Below, in pieces: positions 32,357-41,342 of a stretch of DNA of 43,217 bases. Within the stretch, counting starts at the first letter, position 1; every line of letters begins with the position of its first letter. The position numbers and the translations under genes were made by a program. Origin of the DNA: CAINFV01 sp964409235. GTDB taxonomy: Bacteria; Chlamydiota; Chlamydiia; Chlamydiales; FEN-1388. Below the pieces are notes generated by a model. It was not told the DNA's origin, ran no database searches, and worked only from the letters and a program-made list of their open reading frames with translations. Where the stretch lies: NCBI GenBank assembly GCA_964409235.1, contig CAYPCN010000011.1, positions 1-43,217 on the forward strand, written 5' to 3'.

Positions 32357-33427
32357 TCAGGTTGAAAAATTGTCCAAAAGGTACTGTTTACCTGCTTGAA
32401 CTTCTATTTCAGCGCCTAGGCGCACCACACGCTTTCGGCACCGTTCTCCAATACAGCGCAGCGTTGCCGTCGCAGCTTGAGCGTTGACCGTTACCAGGCT
32501 GTCGCTATTCGCCCGGAAAAACAGCCTGCGGACGTTGCCCTTCCTCCATTCAATATCAACCTCATGACCTGTCGCCATGCTTTGTCGCAATAGCAGCCCA
32601 CACATAAGCTCTTTGGGAAGACAAGGAAGAATCGTCACGACATTTCCGCTTTCTTGCAGAAACAGAGACTTCAGCAGCGTGCATAGACGTAGGTGGATCT
32701 CAGTCAGCGCCATTTCATCCGGAAGAAGAGGAATGGGATATCCCATGAACAGGTCATCAGACCTCTTTGGGACGAAAAACCCTTCCATGCCAACCCGAAA
32801 ATAGGTAGCAAACGCTGGGAGGATGTCGAACGTCTTTTTCTGACGAACAGCCTCTACAATGGCGCCATACAACGTCTCCGACGATTCAAGCGAGCTTTCA
32901 TCAGAGAGCCGTGATTGCTGATACCAAAAGGGCAGAACTTCGATCATGTTTGGGGTGTCACCTATTCGATCCCAAGATGGGGCCTTATGGCAGCCCAAGA
33001 GGAGCCGTGGCGTTGGAAACTGCGGGAGAGAACATGGTGCTTCAACAAGTGGAAACGCCTCCCCCTTTTGAATCTCGTGCACTACGTCGAACACCTCGAG
33101 TTTGATCGTGCCGCTGAGCGGTTTCAAATAGATCCCACTCTCAGAAACAAAGATGCGATAGCGAATGAAGCCCCGCGCCCCGCGCCCTTCAATGTGAACG
33201 ACCTGGCGCATTGAGTCGATGAAGACCGTCCAATCAGAAAGAGGTCCAAATTCTGGAAATGCGATGTGCTTGACGCATTCGAGGTCAAACGGACGACACG
33301 CAAAGCATCGCAACGCCGAGGGAAACGCCTGCAGCACATGCCGTGTTCCTGCTAGGTGGATCTTCGCACCTGGCCGATGGGTAAAGGGAGGGTGGAAAGG
33401 AGGAGGCGTACACTGGTGCAAGCTCAT
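32357..33427 (-). CDS. Unknown protein with glycosidase-like C-terminal domain, linked to glgB
   Basis: A 356-residue protein without signal peptide. The C-terminal third (VTILPCLPKELMCGLLLRQ, then GHEVDIEWRKGNVRRLFFRA) resembles the beta-sandwich end domain of GH65/GH95-type glycoside hydrolases, where the pattern 'LLPALPK...GFEVDIEW' is common; no catalytic barrel is seen. Its start overlaps the mtaB stop (ATGA) and it lies 44 bp before glgB, so it likely belongs to the same operon. In Chlamydia an uncharacterised gene also precedes glgB. A role in glucan handling is inference from the neighbour and this weak motif. Confidence 0.65.
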   Translation of the reverse strand: MSLHQCTPPPFHPPFTHRPGAKIHLAGTRHVLQAFPSALRCFACRPFDLECVKHIAFPEFGPLSDWTVFIDSMRQVVHIEGRGARGFIRYRIFVSESGIYLKPLSGTIKLEVFDVVHEIQKGEAFPLVEAPCSLPQFPTPRLLLGCHKAPSWDRIGDTPNMIEVLPFWYQQSRLSDESSLESSETLYGAIVEAVRQKKTFDILPAFATYFRVGMEGFFVPKRSDDLFMGYPIPLLPDEMALTEIHLRLCTLLKSLFLQESGNVVTILPCLPKELMCGLLLRQSMATGHEVDIEWRKGNVRRLFFRANSDSLVTVNAQAATATLRCIGERCRKRVVRLGAEIEVQAGKQYLLDNFST

Positions 33428-34695
33428 GAACCGTCCTCATCAAGAGTGCCGAGGAGTCCACACGTGGTATTTTCTCGCAGCGCTACCCGTACAAATTGAT
33501 TTGAAGGCAACTCGACGTTTGGCAACAAGACCGGCAGGCCATTCTTCGTCTGCCCTTGGACATAGCCGTCCGCATTCTCTGTCAAGATTTCCATGGTCCT
33601 TCCGACAAAAGCTTCTCGAACCTGATACGCTATACGGTCGCTGAGCTCCAACACCTGTGCTTTTCGTTCTTTGATGACAGAGAGGGGCACCGTATCAGTA
33701 CAGCGCGCTGCCCGCGTATGCGGTCGCTCGCTGTACGGGAACATATGGACCTTCAGAAACTGTACCTCGCGGATGATGTCCAGCGTCTCCTGAAAATCTG
33801 TCTCCTCCTCCCCTGGAAAGCCAACGATAATGTCAGTGGTGAAGGTACACTCTGGGCAATGGTCTCGAAAGTGGGCCACCTTCTCCACATACAGCTCTCG
33901 AGTATACAGACGGCGCATGCGCTGTAAAATGCGGTTGGATCCTGATTGAAGCACGAGGTGAATGGAAGGACAGGTGGCGCGACCATAGGCTAAGACGTCG
34001 AGGAGCGAGGCATCGACCTCATTGGGGTTGATCGAGGACAGGCGTAGCCGCTTCACACCGGGCTCTGCATCGACCTGACGGATCACATCCGTGAGCGTAC
34101 GCCCGCTGTCGACGTAATCGCCAATGTTCACACCTGTCAACACAATCTCCTGATAACCGGAGGACACTAACGCACGAACCTCATCGAGGATCGAATCCAT
34201 CGGCCTCGACCGCGACGGCCCTCGAAGATATGGGACGGTGCAGTACGAGCAGAAGTGGTTGCACCCATCTTGGATTTTGACAAAGGCGCGCGTATGACCG
34301 TCAAAGCGCGCGATGGAAAAAGGCCCAACCGCTGCACCTGGAAACAGCTTTTGGATAACAGTCTCTTTTTCCTCGCTGGCGATGACATCGGTAACACCTT
34401 CAATCTGCGCGAGGGAATTGGCCTCCTTCTTCGCCAAACATCCTGTGATAACAACGCGACTTCCCTTGTGCCGGCTCACTAGGGATCGTATGGCATGTCG
34501 CGATGAGCTCTCGGCGCTCTCCGTAACAGCACAGGTATGGATGAGACACAGATCAGCGACCTGACCGTCAGCGGCAGGAGCGTACCCCAGTCCTTCCAGT
34601 TGGTGTTTAAACGCTTCGGCTTCGTACTGGTTGGTGCGACAGCCTACAGAGGCAACGACAAAGGTCTTTGAGGTAGTATGCAAATGTTCTTTCAT
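33424..34695 (-). CDS. mtaB: tRNA t6A37 methylthiotransferase MtaB-like
   Basis: Second methylthiotransferase in the window, distinct from MiaB. It starts FVVASVGCRTNQYEAEAF, has C145-x3-C149-x2-C152 (CNHFCSYC) for the radical-SAM cluster, the TGVNIGDY block and a TRAM-like end; 423 residues. GCRTNQYE and TGVNIG are typical of MtaB, which converts t6A37 to ms2t6A, and not of RimO. Stop overlaps the next gene by 4 bp (ATGA). Repeat copy E lies upstream. Confidence 0.9.
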   Translation of the reverse strand: MKEHLHTTSKTFVVASVGCRTNQYEAEAFKHQLEGLGYAPAADGQVADLCLIHTCAVTESAESSSRHAIRSLVSRHKGSRVVITGCLAKKEANSLAQIEGVTDVIASEEKETVIQKLFPGAAVGPFSIARFDGHTRAFVKIQDGCNHFCSYCTVPYLRGPSRSRPMDSILDEVRALVSSGYQEIVLTGVNIGDYVDSGRTLTDVIRQVDAEPGVKRLRLSSINPNEVDASLLDVLAYGRATCPSIHLVLQSGSNRILQRMRRLYTRELYVEKVAHFRDHCPECTFTTDIIVGFPGEEETDFQETLDIIREVQFLKVHMFPYSERPHTRAARCTDTVPLSVIKERKAQVLELSDRIAYQVREAFVGRTMEILTENADGYVQGQTKNGLPVLLPNVELPSNQFVRVALRENTTCGLLGTLDEDGS

Positions 34696-34760
34696 CGAGA
34701 TACTCTAACAATACAGAACGCGTAGGATACCGCACATACCACCTGCTGTGCAACCTCTAC

Positions 34761-34850
34761 TGTCAGGGCATATGGGATTCGTTGGTTTTTGGGTAGCCCG
34801 ATCCAAAAAACCTTCCTCTTCCCCTCTAAAAATCCACATCGCACATGGCT
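34761..34850 (-). repeat. Palindromic MITE-like element, copy E, truncated
   Basis: Read on the minus strand it begins AGCCATGTGCGATGTGGATT at 34850, continues GGATCGGGCTACCCAAAAACC and CCCATATGCCCTGACA as in copy A, then stops at about 34761. The opposite terminus is absent. It lies between divergent mtaB and the orphan gene at 34983. Confidence 0.75.
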
Positions 34851-34924
34851 CAAATACATTCTCGCCAACCTTCTTTGGCGCTCTTCGAATGCTAGCGACC
34901 GTTTTATAAAAAATATCTTGACGC

Positions 34925-34952
34925 TTGGCAGCGAGAAAGCCATGGTTATAGA
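34925..34952 (+). promoter_or_regulatory. Promoter of the Pro/Gln-rich orphan gene
   Basis: TTGGCA (34925-34930) and TATAGA (34947-34952) are 16 bp apart. A strong AAAGGAG (34968-34974) follows, 8 nt before the ATG at 34983. Confidence 0.6.
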
Positions 34953-34982
34953 AAAAGCACATACTGCAAAGGAGCTATCGTA

Positions 34983-35975
34983 ATGGAGTCAAGAATACCA
35001 GACTCGATTTCTCGGCCACAGAGCACCCCCATTTCGGACCAGACTCCAACAGCACCACAGCAACAGACAACCAAAACCGCAGGCAAAATTGCTGATGCCA
35101 TAGGGACGTGTTTTTCTTTTTTCAGGAAAGGACTCTCAACGATTCGGTTTTTCTCCAGAAAGAGCCTTCCTCCGGCTCCGAAGGGACAGCCTTCATTCGC
35201 ACAAGCGGCAGTAGGTAGAGCAGCCAAAGAACAAGAAATTCGTCAAACCCTTCAGAAGGCTCCAAATCCCCCTCAGATACAGCAGCAGCGCGATGAGACG
35301 AGGAAGATTACAGAGAAACAACAGATTAAAGATCATGTATTCGATCCAGGAACAAACTTATTCGACCTTCCACGATTGAATATGTCGCACGATAAGCTTT
35401 TACCGCGAATTGTCGACGCCTATAAGAAGGCTATAAGAGAACATCCTAACGATACAGAGGCTGCTCTGCAGGCTCTCCCGAACAAATTAGTTACACTCGG
35501 TCTATCGAATACGGAATGTATAAAAGCCTGTCGAGATGCAAGACAGAGATTCAACGAGATGAAGACCGAAGTTCAGGCTGAAATTCAGGCTGAGGAGCAG
35601 TGGCGACGAACACAGTCAAGAGAGCCCCAGCCACCACCATCGTACCAACCACCAAGAGACGCTCTCGCACTGCAAAGACCGGCACAAAAAGCCGAGACAG
35701 CACCCACACCACCACAGACACCGTCCTGGATGGAGCCAGGCGTAAATGTTCATGAATATTTCACAGCACAAAGAGCCCTCGCACCAGGAATTCTTGACGC
35801 CATTCACACCGTATCTCGCTTTAGCAAGATGGAGGACAAGTCGGAAGCTACTCTTAAAAACTGTTTGCAGACACTACGGCAGGAGCTTCAAGACAATAGG
35901 AGAGTTTCTCAACAAGTTCGAGAGAAAATACTAAAAGACACAGAACAATATTTACGGAAAAAATATTCTATATAG
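34983..35975 (+). CDS. Pro/Gln-rich orphan protein, candidate secreted effector
   Basis: The 330 residues show no family I recognise. The N terminus (MESRIPDSISRPQSTPISDQ) is Ser/Thr/Pro/Gln-rich and disordered-looking, without a Sec signal, as in many type III effectors. A short amphipathic/hydrophobic stretch (about 35-50), a helical middle (about 120-200), a Pro-rich linker (QPPPSYQPP, PTPPQTP) and a helical C terminus (about 255-330) follow. It has its own promoter, a strong ribosome binding site and stands alone between divergent mtaB and a convergent gene. An effector or structural role is inference from composition. It could also be a lineage-specific cytoplasmic protein. Confidence 0.7.
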   Translation: MESRIPDSISRPQSTPISDQTPTAPQQQTTKTAGKIADAIGTCFSFFRKGLSTIRFFSRKSLPPAPKGQPSFAQAAVGRAAKEQEIRQTLQKAPNPPQIQQQRDETRKITEKQQIKDHVFDPGTNLFDLPRLNMSHDKLLPRIVDAYKKAIREHPNDTEAALQALPNKLVTLGLSNTECIKACRDARQRFNEMKTEVQAEIQAEEQWRRTQSREPQPPPSYQPPRDALALQRPAQKAETAPTPPQTPSWMEPGVNVHEYFTAQRALAPGILDAIHTVSRFSKMEDKSEATLKNCLQTLRQELQDNRRVSQQVREKILKDTEQYLRKKYSI

Positions 35976-35987
35976 GTCAGGGAGATG

Positions 35988-37274
35988 TCACACTGACCCA
36001 ACGATCTCAAGCACAAGCTGATCACAATGGGGCGACAGGGCAAACCAGCGAAACCGCTCAAGGACCTCTTGCTGGATCTCTTTCCACTGAAATGCTGACA
36101 GAGCTCCTTGGGTCATGATTTCGGACGCCGACGCTTTCAATCCATACAACACTAGATTAAAAAAAACAGACACCGCATTGGCTTTGTCAGCAAGAGGAAG
36201 ATTCGGCTGCGGAACTACGCTGTGGATAATGCCTCGTATGATGCGTTCGTCTCCCGCCATTGTATCAATAAGTGTGTCAAGGCCACGCTCATCGTGATGA
36301 GACAAAGACATATTCGCCACGTTCGAATAGCGTAACAAAGTATTGATCAACAGGGACTCCAAAGACACGTTCCCCAAGGCCCTTCCCAACAGTTCCACGG
36401 CCTTCCAAGCAATGACTTCTGTCCTCAATTGTGAGCCTAGCGTGCAGAGGCTCGGCATAAAAGCGCGAAACAACGGCAACAAACAAGGCTGTAACCGCTG
36501 TGTAAGAGCTGAGAGAGTGGTGAGCTTGGGCCCTGCTTTTGAAGGAGGACTCTGGTCAGTCATCAACTCGTACACCATCGAATACAGCCAATACAGGCAG
36601 TCAATTTTCACATCTCGGCGAAGGCCATGCTCTTCAAGCCAAAGGCCAACATGAGGGAGCGACGTATCAAGCAGCTCTTGAAGCCTGGGCAGAAAGAACG
36701 ATCCCCCCTGTGGGAGATACAAAGAGGCCGCCCCATCAGGCACCACAATAGACAACAGCCGCGCACAGGCACGGGAACAGGGATGGGGATGAGAAGGTAC
36801 CAAAAGCTTTCGAGTTGTTCGCTGAAGGAGATGACGCCTCGCTCGACGTTCTTTTTTATCGTGGATGTAGCGCGTCCTCTCCTCGAGAGAAATATGCCAC
36901 TCTTCAATATACTTAGCGGCCATTGAAAGCCCCTGGATACCCCAGGCCACTTTCTCATCAAGAGACATGGCATCAAGAGAGCGAACATACGGAACAATCC
37001 GCCCCAGAAGCAAAAGCAAATTCTTCTCAAGAATCTCGACAACGCCTTTTTTCCCAAGCAACACAATCGCCATTTTGACGCTCTCGTGTCGCACAAGTGG
37101 AGTCGCCAGAGAAAAAAAAGGCGAGCGCTCATCAAGCGTCCCTTCGATCGCCTGAAACAACGCCTCTCCTAACTCGAGCGAAGCGGAAGAGAGACGTTGG
37201 AGAAGCTCTCCTCCGCGAGGAGCACTCCTGAGAAGTGCTACCGCTGAGGCCACCTCATCGGCCGGACTACTCAC
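35988..37274 (-). CDS. Helical protein of unknown function, coupled to hflX
   Basis: A 428-residue, Leu/Ala/Arg-rich protein predicted to be almost all alpha-helical, possibly an ARM/HEAT-like solenoid; I recognise no catalytic motif, signal peptide or membrane span. It starts with GTG at 37274, overlapping the hflX stop by 8 bp, so its translation depends on hflX. The downstream neighbour is convergent, 12 bp away. Partnership with HflX is suggested only by this coupling. Confidence 0.75.
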   Translation of the reverse strand: MSSPADEVASAVALLRSAPRGGELLQRLSSASLELGEALFQAIEGTLDERSPFFSLATPLVRHESVKMAIVLLGKKGVVEILEKNLLLLLGRIVPYVRSLDAMSLDEKVAWGIQGLSMAAKYIEEWHISLEERTRYIHDKKERRARRHLLQRTTRKLLVPSHPHPCSRACARLLSIVVPDGAASLYLPQGGSFFLPRLQELLDTSLPHVGLWLEEHGLRRDVKIDCLYWLYSMVYELMTDQSPPSKAGPKLTTLSALTQRLQPCLLPLFRAFMPSLCTLGSQLRTEVIAWKAVELLGRALGNVSLESLLINTLLRYSNVANMSLSHHDERGLDTLIDTMAGDERIIRGIIHSVVPQPNLPLADKANAVSVFFNLVLYGLKASASEIMTQGALSAFQWKEIQQEVLERFRWFALSPHCDQLVLEIVGSV

Positions 37275-38649
37275 CAGCAGCCTCCGCTCGCAGAGGGACG
37301 TCCATCACATAGCCACCAAGCTGCTGGGCATGCACCAGAGGCAGCTCAACGTCGATCACAATGTCGTTCTCTACGTAACTCTGACTGAAGATTGTTCCAT
37401 CGCGAATGATGCCAGCCACAATGTTGTACTCACTTTGTGGAATGCGAACAACGATGCGTTTGCGGCGGGTCTTGAGCACCTCCATCATCTCTTCAAACAG
37501 AGCGTCAAAGCCTTCACCCGTCAATGCCGAGACTTGAATAGCCCGAGGATAGGTCATACGAAGCTTTTGTATCATCGCCCGCTGATGTGAGTCGTCAGAA
37601 GCCAGGTCAATTTTATTGATGACCGTAATGATAGGCCGGTCTTTCGCCTTCAACTCAGAAAGCACTTCAAAGGTCGTCTTGGCCTGCTCAAGAGCAAGTG
37701 GATGGCTTGAGTCGATGAGATGAATGAGCACATCCGCCTCTACGGACTCTTCTAACGTACTTTTAAACGCCGCTACCAGCAGGTGAGGCAGCTTGCGAAT
37801 AAAGCCTACCGTATCAATGAGCAATATCGGCTGGTTGTTAGGGAGCACAAATTGCCGCGTGGTCGTATCGAGCGTAGCAAAGAGCATATCCTCAACAAAG
37901 ACATGAGCATTGGTCAAACTATTGAGCAGAGTGGACTTCCCAGCATTGGTATAACCAACGATGGCAAAGACGGGGATGGCGGTTCGCTCGCGGCGGCTTC
38001 TCTGCGTTTGACGGTAGCGCGCCACTCCCCTCAGCTCATCTTGCAGTCGCTCGAGCCGGCGTTTTAACGCCCTCCTGTCCATCTCGATCTGCTTTTCACC
38101 CTTCCCTCGCAGATACCCGCCGCCAGAGGCTCCTCCTCCACCGCCAGTCTGCCGAGAAAGATGGAGCCACATGCGCTTGAGGCGAGGAGCAATGTACTGA
38201 ACTTGTGCCATTTCAATCTGCAGCTTGGCCTCGTGCGTCTTCGCACGATCGGCAAAGACCCCAAGAATCACCTCTGTTCGATCCATCACCGGAAGACGAA
38301 GCGCCGTTTCTAAATTGCGCTGCTGGACAGGAGAAATCTCATCATCGAAGATAACGACGTTGGCTCCCGATGTGGTGATGCGATCTTTCAGCTGAGCTAA
38401 CTTCCCCGAGCTCAGAAAAGTCGCGGAAGAAAAGTCGCGCACCAACGTACACCATCGATCCACTACGGGAATCTTGTGCGTCCTTGCTAAGAGATCGAGC
38501 TCATTAAGATGATCTTGGGCTATAACTTCTTCTTTACCGGTGCGAAAGACACCAACGAGCAGCGCCTTCGATTGCTGAATGCGCTCCCTGTCATACCACG
38601 CATTAAAGTGAATCTCTGCAGACCCCTCATCTCGTTCTTTACCCTCCAT
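37267..38649 (-). CDS. hflX: GTPase HflX (ribosome rescue/splitting)
   Basis: HflX is a ribosome-associated GTPase that splits stalled 70S ribosomes under stress. Its N-terminal domain (IPVVDRW, LSSGKLAQL) and glycine-rich linker (GGGGASGGGYLRGKGEKQIE) precede the G domain with G1 GYTNAGKST (about 231-239), G3 DTVGF and G4 NKID. The 460 residues are normal with a C-terminal extension. It follows the PhnP-like gene by 8 bp, the order known from Chlamydia, and overlaps the next gene's GTG start. Confidence 0.95.
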   Translation of the reverse strand: MEGKERDEGSAEIHFNAWYDRERIQQSKALLVGVFRTGKEEVIAQDHLNELDLLARTHKIPVVDRWCTLVRDFSSATFLSSGKLAQLKDRITTSGANVVIFDDEISPVQQRNLETALRLPVMDRTEVILGVFADRAKTHEAKLQIEMAQVQYIAPRLKRMWLHLSRQTGGGGGASGGGYLRGKGEKQIEMDRRALKRRLERLQDELRGVARYRQTQRSRRERTAIPVFAIVGYTNAGKSTLLNSLTNAHVFVEDMLFATLDTTTRQFVLPNNQPILLIDTVGFIRKLPHLLVAAFKSTLEESVEADVLIHLIDSSHPLALEQAKTTFEVLSELKAKDRPIITVINKIDLASDDSHQRAMIQKLRMTYPRAIQVSALTGEGFDALFEEMMEVLKTRRKRIVVRIPQSEYNIVAGIIRDGTIFSQSYVENDIVIDVELPLVHAQQLGGYVMDVPLRAEAAGE

Positions 38650-38657
38650 CGCGACCC

Positions 38658-39437
38658 CTATGTGGAAAATTCTACTTGCAGGCCATCGTACGCCAAGGAG
38701 ACCCCCCTGGGAAGGGCTTCCTTGGTATAGTCAATATCATGAGAAAGATGAATAAAATACGTGTTTTTTGCTCCAACTTTTTGATGAAAGGCAAGCGCCT
38801 CTTCAATCGTAAGCTGCATCTTCGAAGGCATACGCCAAGCAGCGCTGATCACCAATACCTCTAGATCGCGAAGATGAGAAAAAAGCGCCGTGTCATACTG
38901 CTTGATATCGGTGATATAGGCCAAGGAACCCACGCGAAACCCAGTGACAGGCATGTTCCCCTGAACATAGGAAAAATACTTTACCTCTGTTCCACCAATA
39001 TCAACTGTTCCTGACGGAGTTTCTAATACATGAAACTCGAGCATTGCTGAGAAGTTCCTCTCTTCGCCTTGAGGGGTAAAGAGGTAATAGAACAGCTTTT
39101 TTACATTGTCAAAGCTCGCCTGCGATAGGTAACAAGGGATCGCCTTATGGGTGCGAACGTTATACGCACGCAATTCTTCAAGGCCTCCTATATGATCGTA
39201 ATGCGTGTGGCTGATGAGCACCGCTCTCGGCTCACGAATGTCATACCGTAATGCCTGCTCACGGAAATCCGGAGACACATCGATGATGAGATCTTTGTCG
39301 TCTACTACGATTCTAGCGCTGCTTCGCAGGCGGTTGTTCTTTGGATTTTTTGATCGACAGACAGTACAGCCACAGCCTATCATTGGAACACCTGCAGATC
39401 CTCCTGTCCCAATAAATTGAATACGACCTGGCTTCAT
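38658..39437 (-). CDS. PhnP-like metallo-beta-lactamase-fold hydrolase
   Basis: A 259-residue metal-dependent hydrolase. The N terminus FIGTGGSAGVPMIGCGCTVC contains the extra Cys cluster of PhnP-like phosphodiesterases, and the metal site HTHYDHIGG lies near residues 77-85. PhnP cleaves cyclic ribose phosphates in phosphonate breakdown, but no phn genes are nearby, so the chlamydial substrate is unknown. It leads the operon with hflX 8 bp downstream and diverges from epmB. Confidence 0.87.
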   Translation of the reverse strand: MKPGRIQFIGTGGSAGVPMIGCGCTVCRSKNPKNNRLRSSARIVVDDKDLIIDVSPDFREQALRYDIREPRAVLISHTHYDHIGGLEELRAYNVRTHKAIPCYLSQASFDNVKKLFYYLFTPQGEERNFSAMLEFHVLETPSGTVDIGGTEVKYFSYVQGNMPVTGFRVGSLAYITDIKQYDTALFSHLRDLEVLVISAAWRMPSKMQLTIEEALAFHQKVGAKNTYFIHLSHDIDYTKEALPRGVSLAYDGLQVEFST

Positions 39438-39533
39438 TATGTATACCGCTGGAGATTCTGTACGTTACCGTACGCAAAGAAAACAAGATGTAACAAACTA
39501 TTGCATTTGTCGCAATGTACTCTCGAGATAGAG

Positions 39534-40517
39534 ATGGCAGTCTCACAATGGCAAAAAATTTGGCAGCGCAACATCACGAGCGTGACCGCCTTGTTGGATT
39601 TCTGCCACATCATGCCGGCCGACCGTCAAAATATCGTGCTGCACCCGTCATTCCCAATAAGCGTTCCAGAGCGCTTGGCGAACAAGATCGAAAAGGGAAA
39701 TATCAACGACCCGCTGTTCCGTCAGTTCGTTCCATGCAAAGATGAAGAACAGGATACGGCAGGCTTTGTCCCAGATCCTCTTGGCGAAGCTTCGGCACAA
39801 TGCACTGACAAGCTCCTCCACAAGTACTGCCGGCGCACCCTGATCCTCACAACCCAAGCATGTGGCATGCACTGCCGATTTTGCTTTCGACGACATTTTG
39901 CGTATGCTCCAGAAACGGCTGAGTACGAAAAAGAACTTTCTTGGCTTCGAGACCATCCAGAGATTGACGAACTGATTTTAAGCGGTGGCGATCCCTTCGC
40001 ACTGCCAACGAACCGTCTAGAACGACTTGTGGACAATGTAAACGGCCTTCCCCAGATACAGCGCCTTCGCATCCACACGCGATTCCCCCTTGGCATCCCA
40101 GAACGCATCGACGACGGGCTGCTCCAATGCCTGCGAAAGGCATCACAACGGGTGGTCATCGTAGTCCATGTCAACCACCCCAGAGAGCTCGACAAAGAGG
40201 TAACGGACTCACTGTCGCGCCTTCGGATGCTGGGCATTCCCCTCCTCAGTCAAACGGTACTGCTCCGCGGCGTGAATGATACGATCGATACACTTGAGGC
40301 ATTGGTGGTCGCTCTGGGAAACGCGGGGATTCTTCCCTATTATCTCCACCAACTTGATCACGTGCAAGGCACCGCGCATTTCCATGTGGACATCCGCCAC
40401 GGCCTGCACCTCATAGCACAACTCAGAGAGAGGGTCTCTGGATACCTCGTCCCGCAGTACGTTCGAGAAGAGCCTGGAAAGCCATGTAAAATGGCACTAT
40501 CCCATTCTACGAGCTGA
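39534..40517 (+). CDS. epmB: EF-P lysine 2,3-aminomutase (EpmB/KamA family)
   Basis: EpmB turns (S)-alpha-lysine into (R)-beta-lysine for modification of elongation factor P. Radical-SAM cysteines C110, C114 and C117 (CGMHCRFC), SGGDPFALP, HTRFPLGIPER and a C-terminal PGKPCKMAL with the expected PLP lysine are present. The frame opens at 39417, but ATG 39534 (MAVSQWQKIW) gives 327 residues, close to known EpmB, and removes a poorly conserved leader. The EF-P and EpmA genes are not in the window. The 3' end overlaps the next gene by 21 bp, convergent. Confidence 0.9.
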   Translation: MAVSQWQKIWQRNITSVTALLDFCHIMPADRQNIVLHPSFPISVPERLANKIEKGNINDPLFRQFVPCKDEEQDTAGFVPDPLGEASAQCTDKLLHKYCRRTLILTTQACGMHCRFCFRRHFAYAPETAEYEKELSWLRDHPEIDELILSGGDPFALPTNRLERLVDNVNGLPQIQRLRIHTRFPLGIPERIDDGLLQCLRKASQRVVIVVHVNHPRELDKEVTDSLSRLRMLGIPLLSQTVLLRGVNDTIDTLEALVVALGNAGILPYYLHQLDHVQGTAHFHVDIRHGLHLIAQLRERVSGYLVPQYVREEPGKPCKMALSHSTS

Positions 40518-41309
40518 AAGCCATTGGATATAGCGGTCAGCTTCAACGGCGATATGGATCATGAACAACAAGAGTGGCGCTTCAAACACTGAAAAAGCAG
40601 CGGCGCGAAAGATAGAGGCAGCAAATTCAATGCCCTGCGGAAGCCCTTTCATCGTCCATGTGGGAGTAGCCAAGTAAAAAATGATCGTGGGCATCATCCC
40701 AAGAATGAGCAGCTTCAGTCGAAGAGCCCAGTCGCGGACAAGCAGGCCGCATATCTCCGAAAACAACCCCTTCCTCTCTATCGCTGGCGTTTGAGCGAGG
40801 ATGGCCGCCACAGTCAAAAGAATCAATATGTGGAGGGCGAGAATCCCACCCATGAGCAACGTGAGAATGCCAGGCACCCAAGAGAAAAAAAGATAGACAG
40901 CGCTGCCAAAAACAGGGATCGCCTCAATACCACACCAGACCGCAATAAGAACGCCTAACAAGAGCTCGACAATAGCAACAGAAAGAGCATAGAAAAACAA
41001 GGCGACGGAATGCTTCCACCTCTGCTGAAGAATTTCGTGGAAGGGCATGAGTTCATGGCCAAAGCGCATGCTCAGGCACCACACCGCCAACGGAACCATG
41101 GCCAATACCACAGGGAGCAGAGCAAAAGCTGCTGTCAGAAAGAGCATGGGGAGGCGAAAGACGCCGGTAAACCCTCCAAGGAAAACTCGAAGGATAAGCC
41201 AAAAAATAGCGGATACAAACAGACTACTCGCGGCAAATGCGAGCGCAGCGGAGCTTCGCATCGTTCGCCCGCTTCTTGCCACCATGCGTTCAAATACTCG
41301 TTCATCCAT
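40497..41309 (-). CDS. Multi-pass membrane protein, function unknown
   Basis: A 270-residue very hydrophobic protein with about six membrane segments (near 20-45, 50-80, 95-130, 140-170, 195-215 and 220-250) and a short basic N terminus; no signal peptide, catalytic or transporter motif recognised. Its start lies 139 bp from the mdh stop, with repeat copy F between. The C terminus overlaps the end of epmB by 21 bp on the other strand. Confidence 0.75.
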   Translation of the reverse strand: MDERVFERMVARSGRTMRSSAALAFAASSLFVSAIFWLILRVFLGGFTGVFRLPMLFLTAAFALLPVVLAMVPLAVWCLSMRFGHELMPFHEILQQRWKHSVALFFYALSVAIVELLLGVLIAVWCGIEAIPVFGSAVYLFFSWVPGILTLLMGGILALHILILLTVAAILAQTPAIERKGLFSEICGLLVRDWALRLKLLILGMMPTIIFYLATPTWTMKGLPQGIEFAASIFRAAAFSVFEAPLLLFMIHIAVEADRYIQWLSARRMG

Positions 41310-41342
41310 TCGGCACTTCCTTCATGCAAAATGTATCCATAG

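Noticed and set aside
39460..39473. GTACG-N4-CGTAC inverted repeat between phnP-like gene and epmB
   Set aside because: Arms of only 5 bp in a short divergent region; not distinguishable from chance.
39417..39533. 39-residue N-terminal extension of epmB overlapping the phnP start
   Set aside because: Would overlap the divergent gene's start; the sequence from ATG 39534 matches the normal EpmB length.
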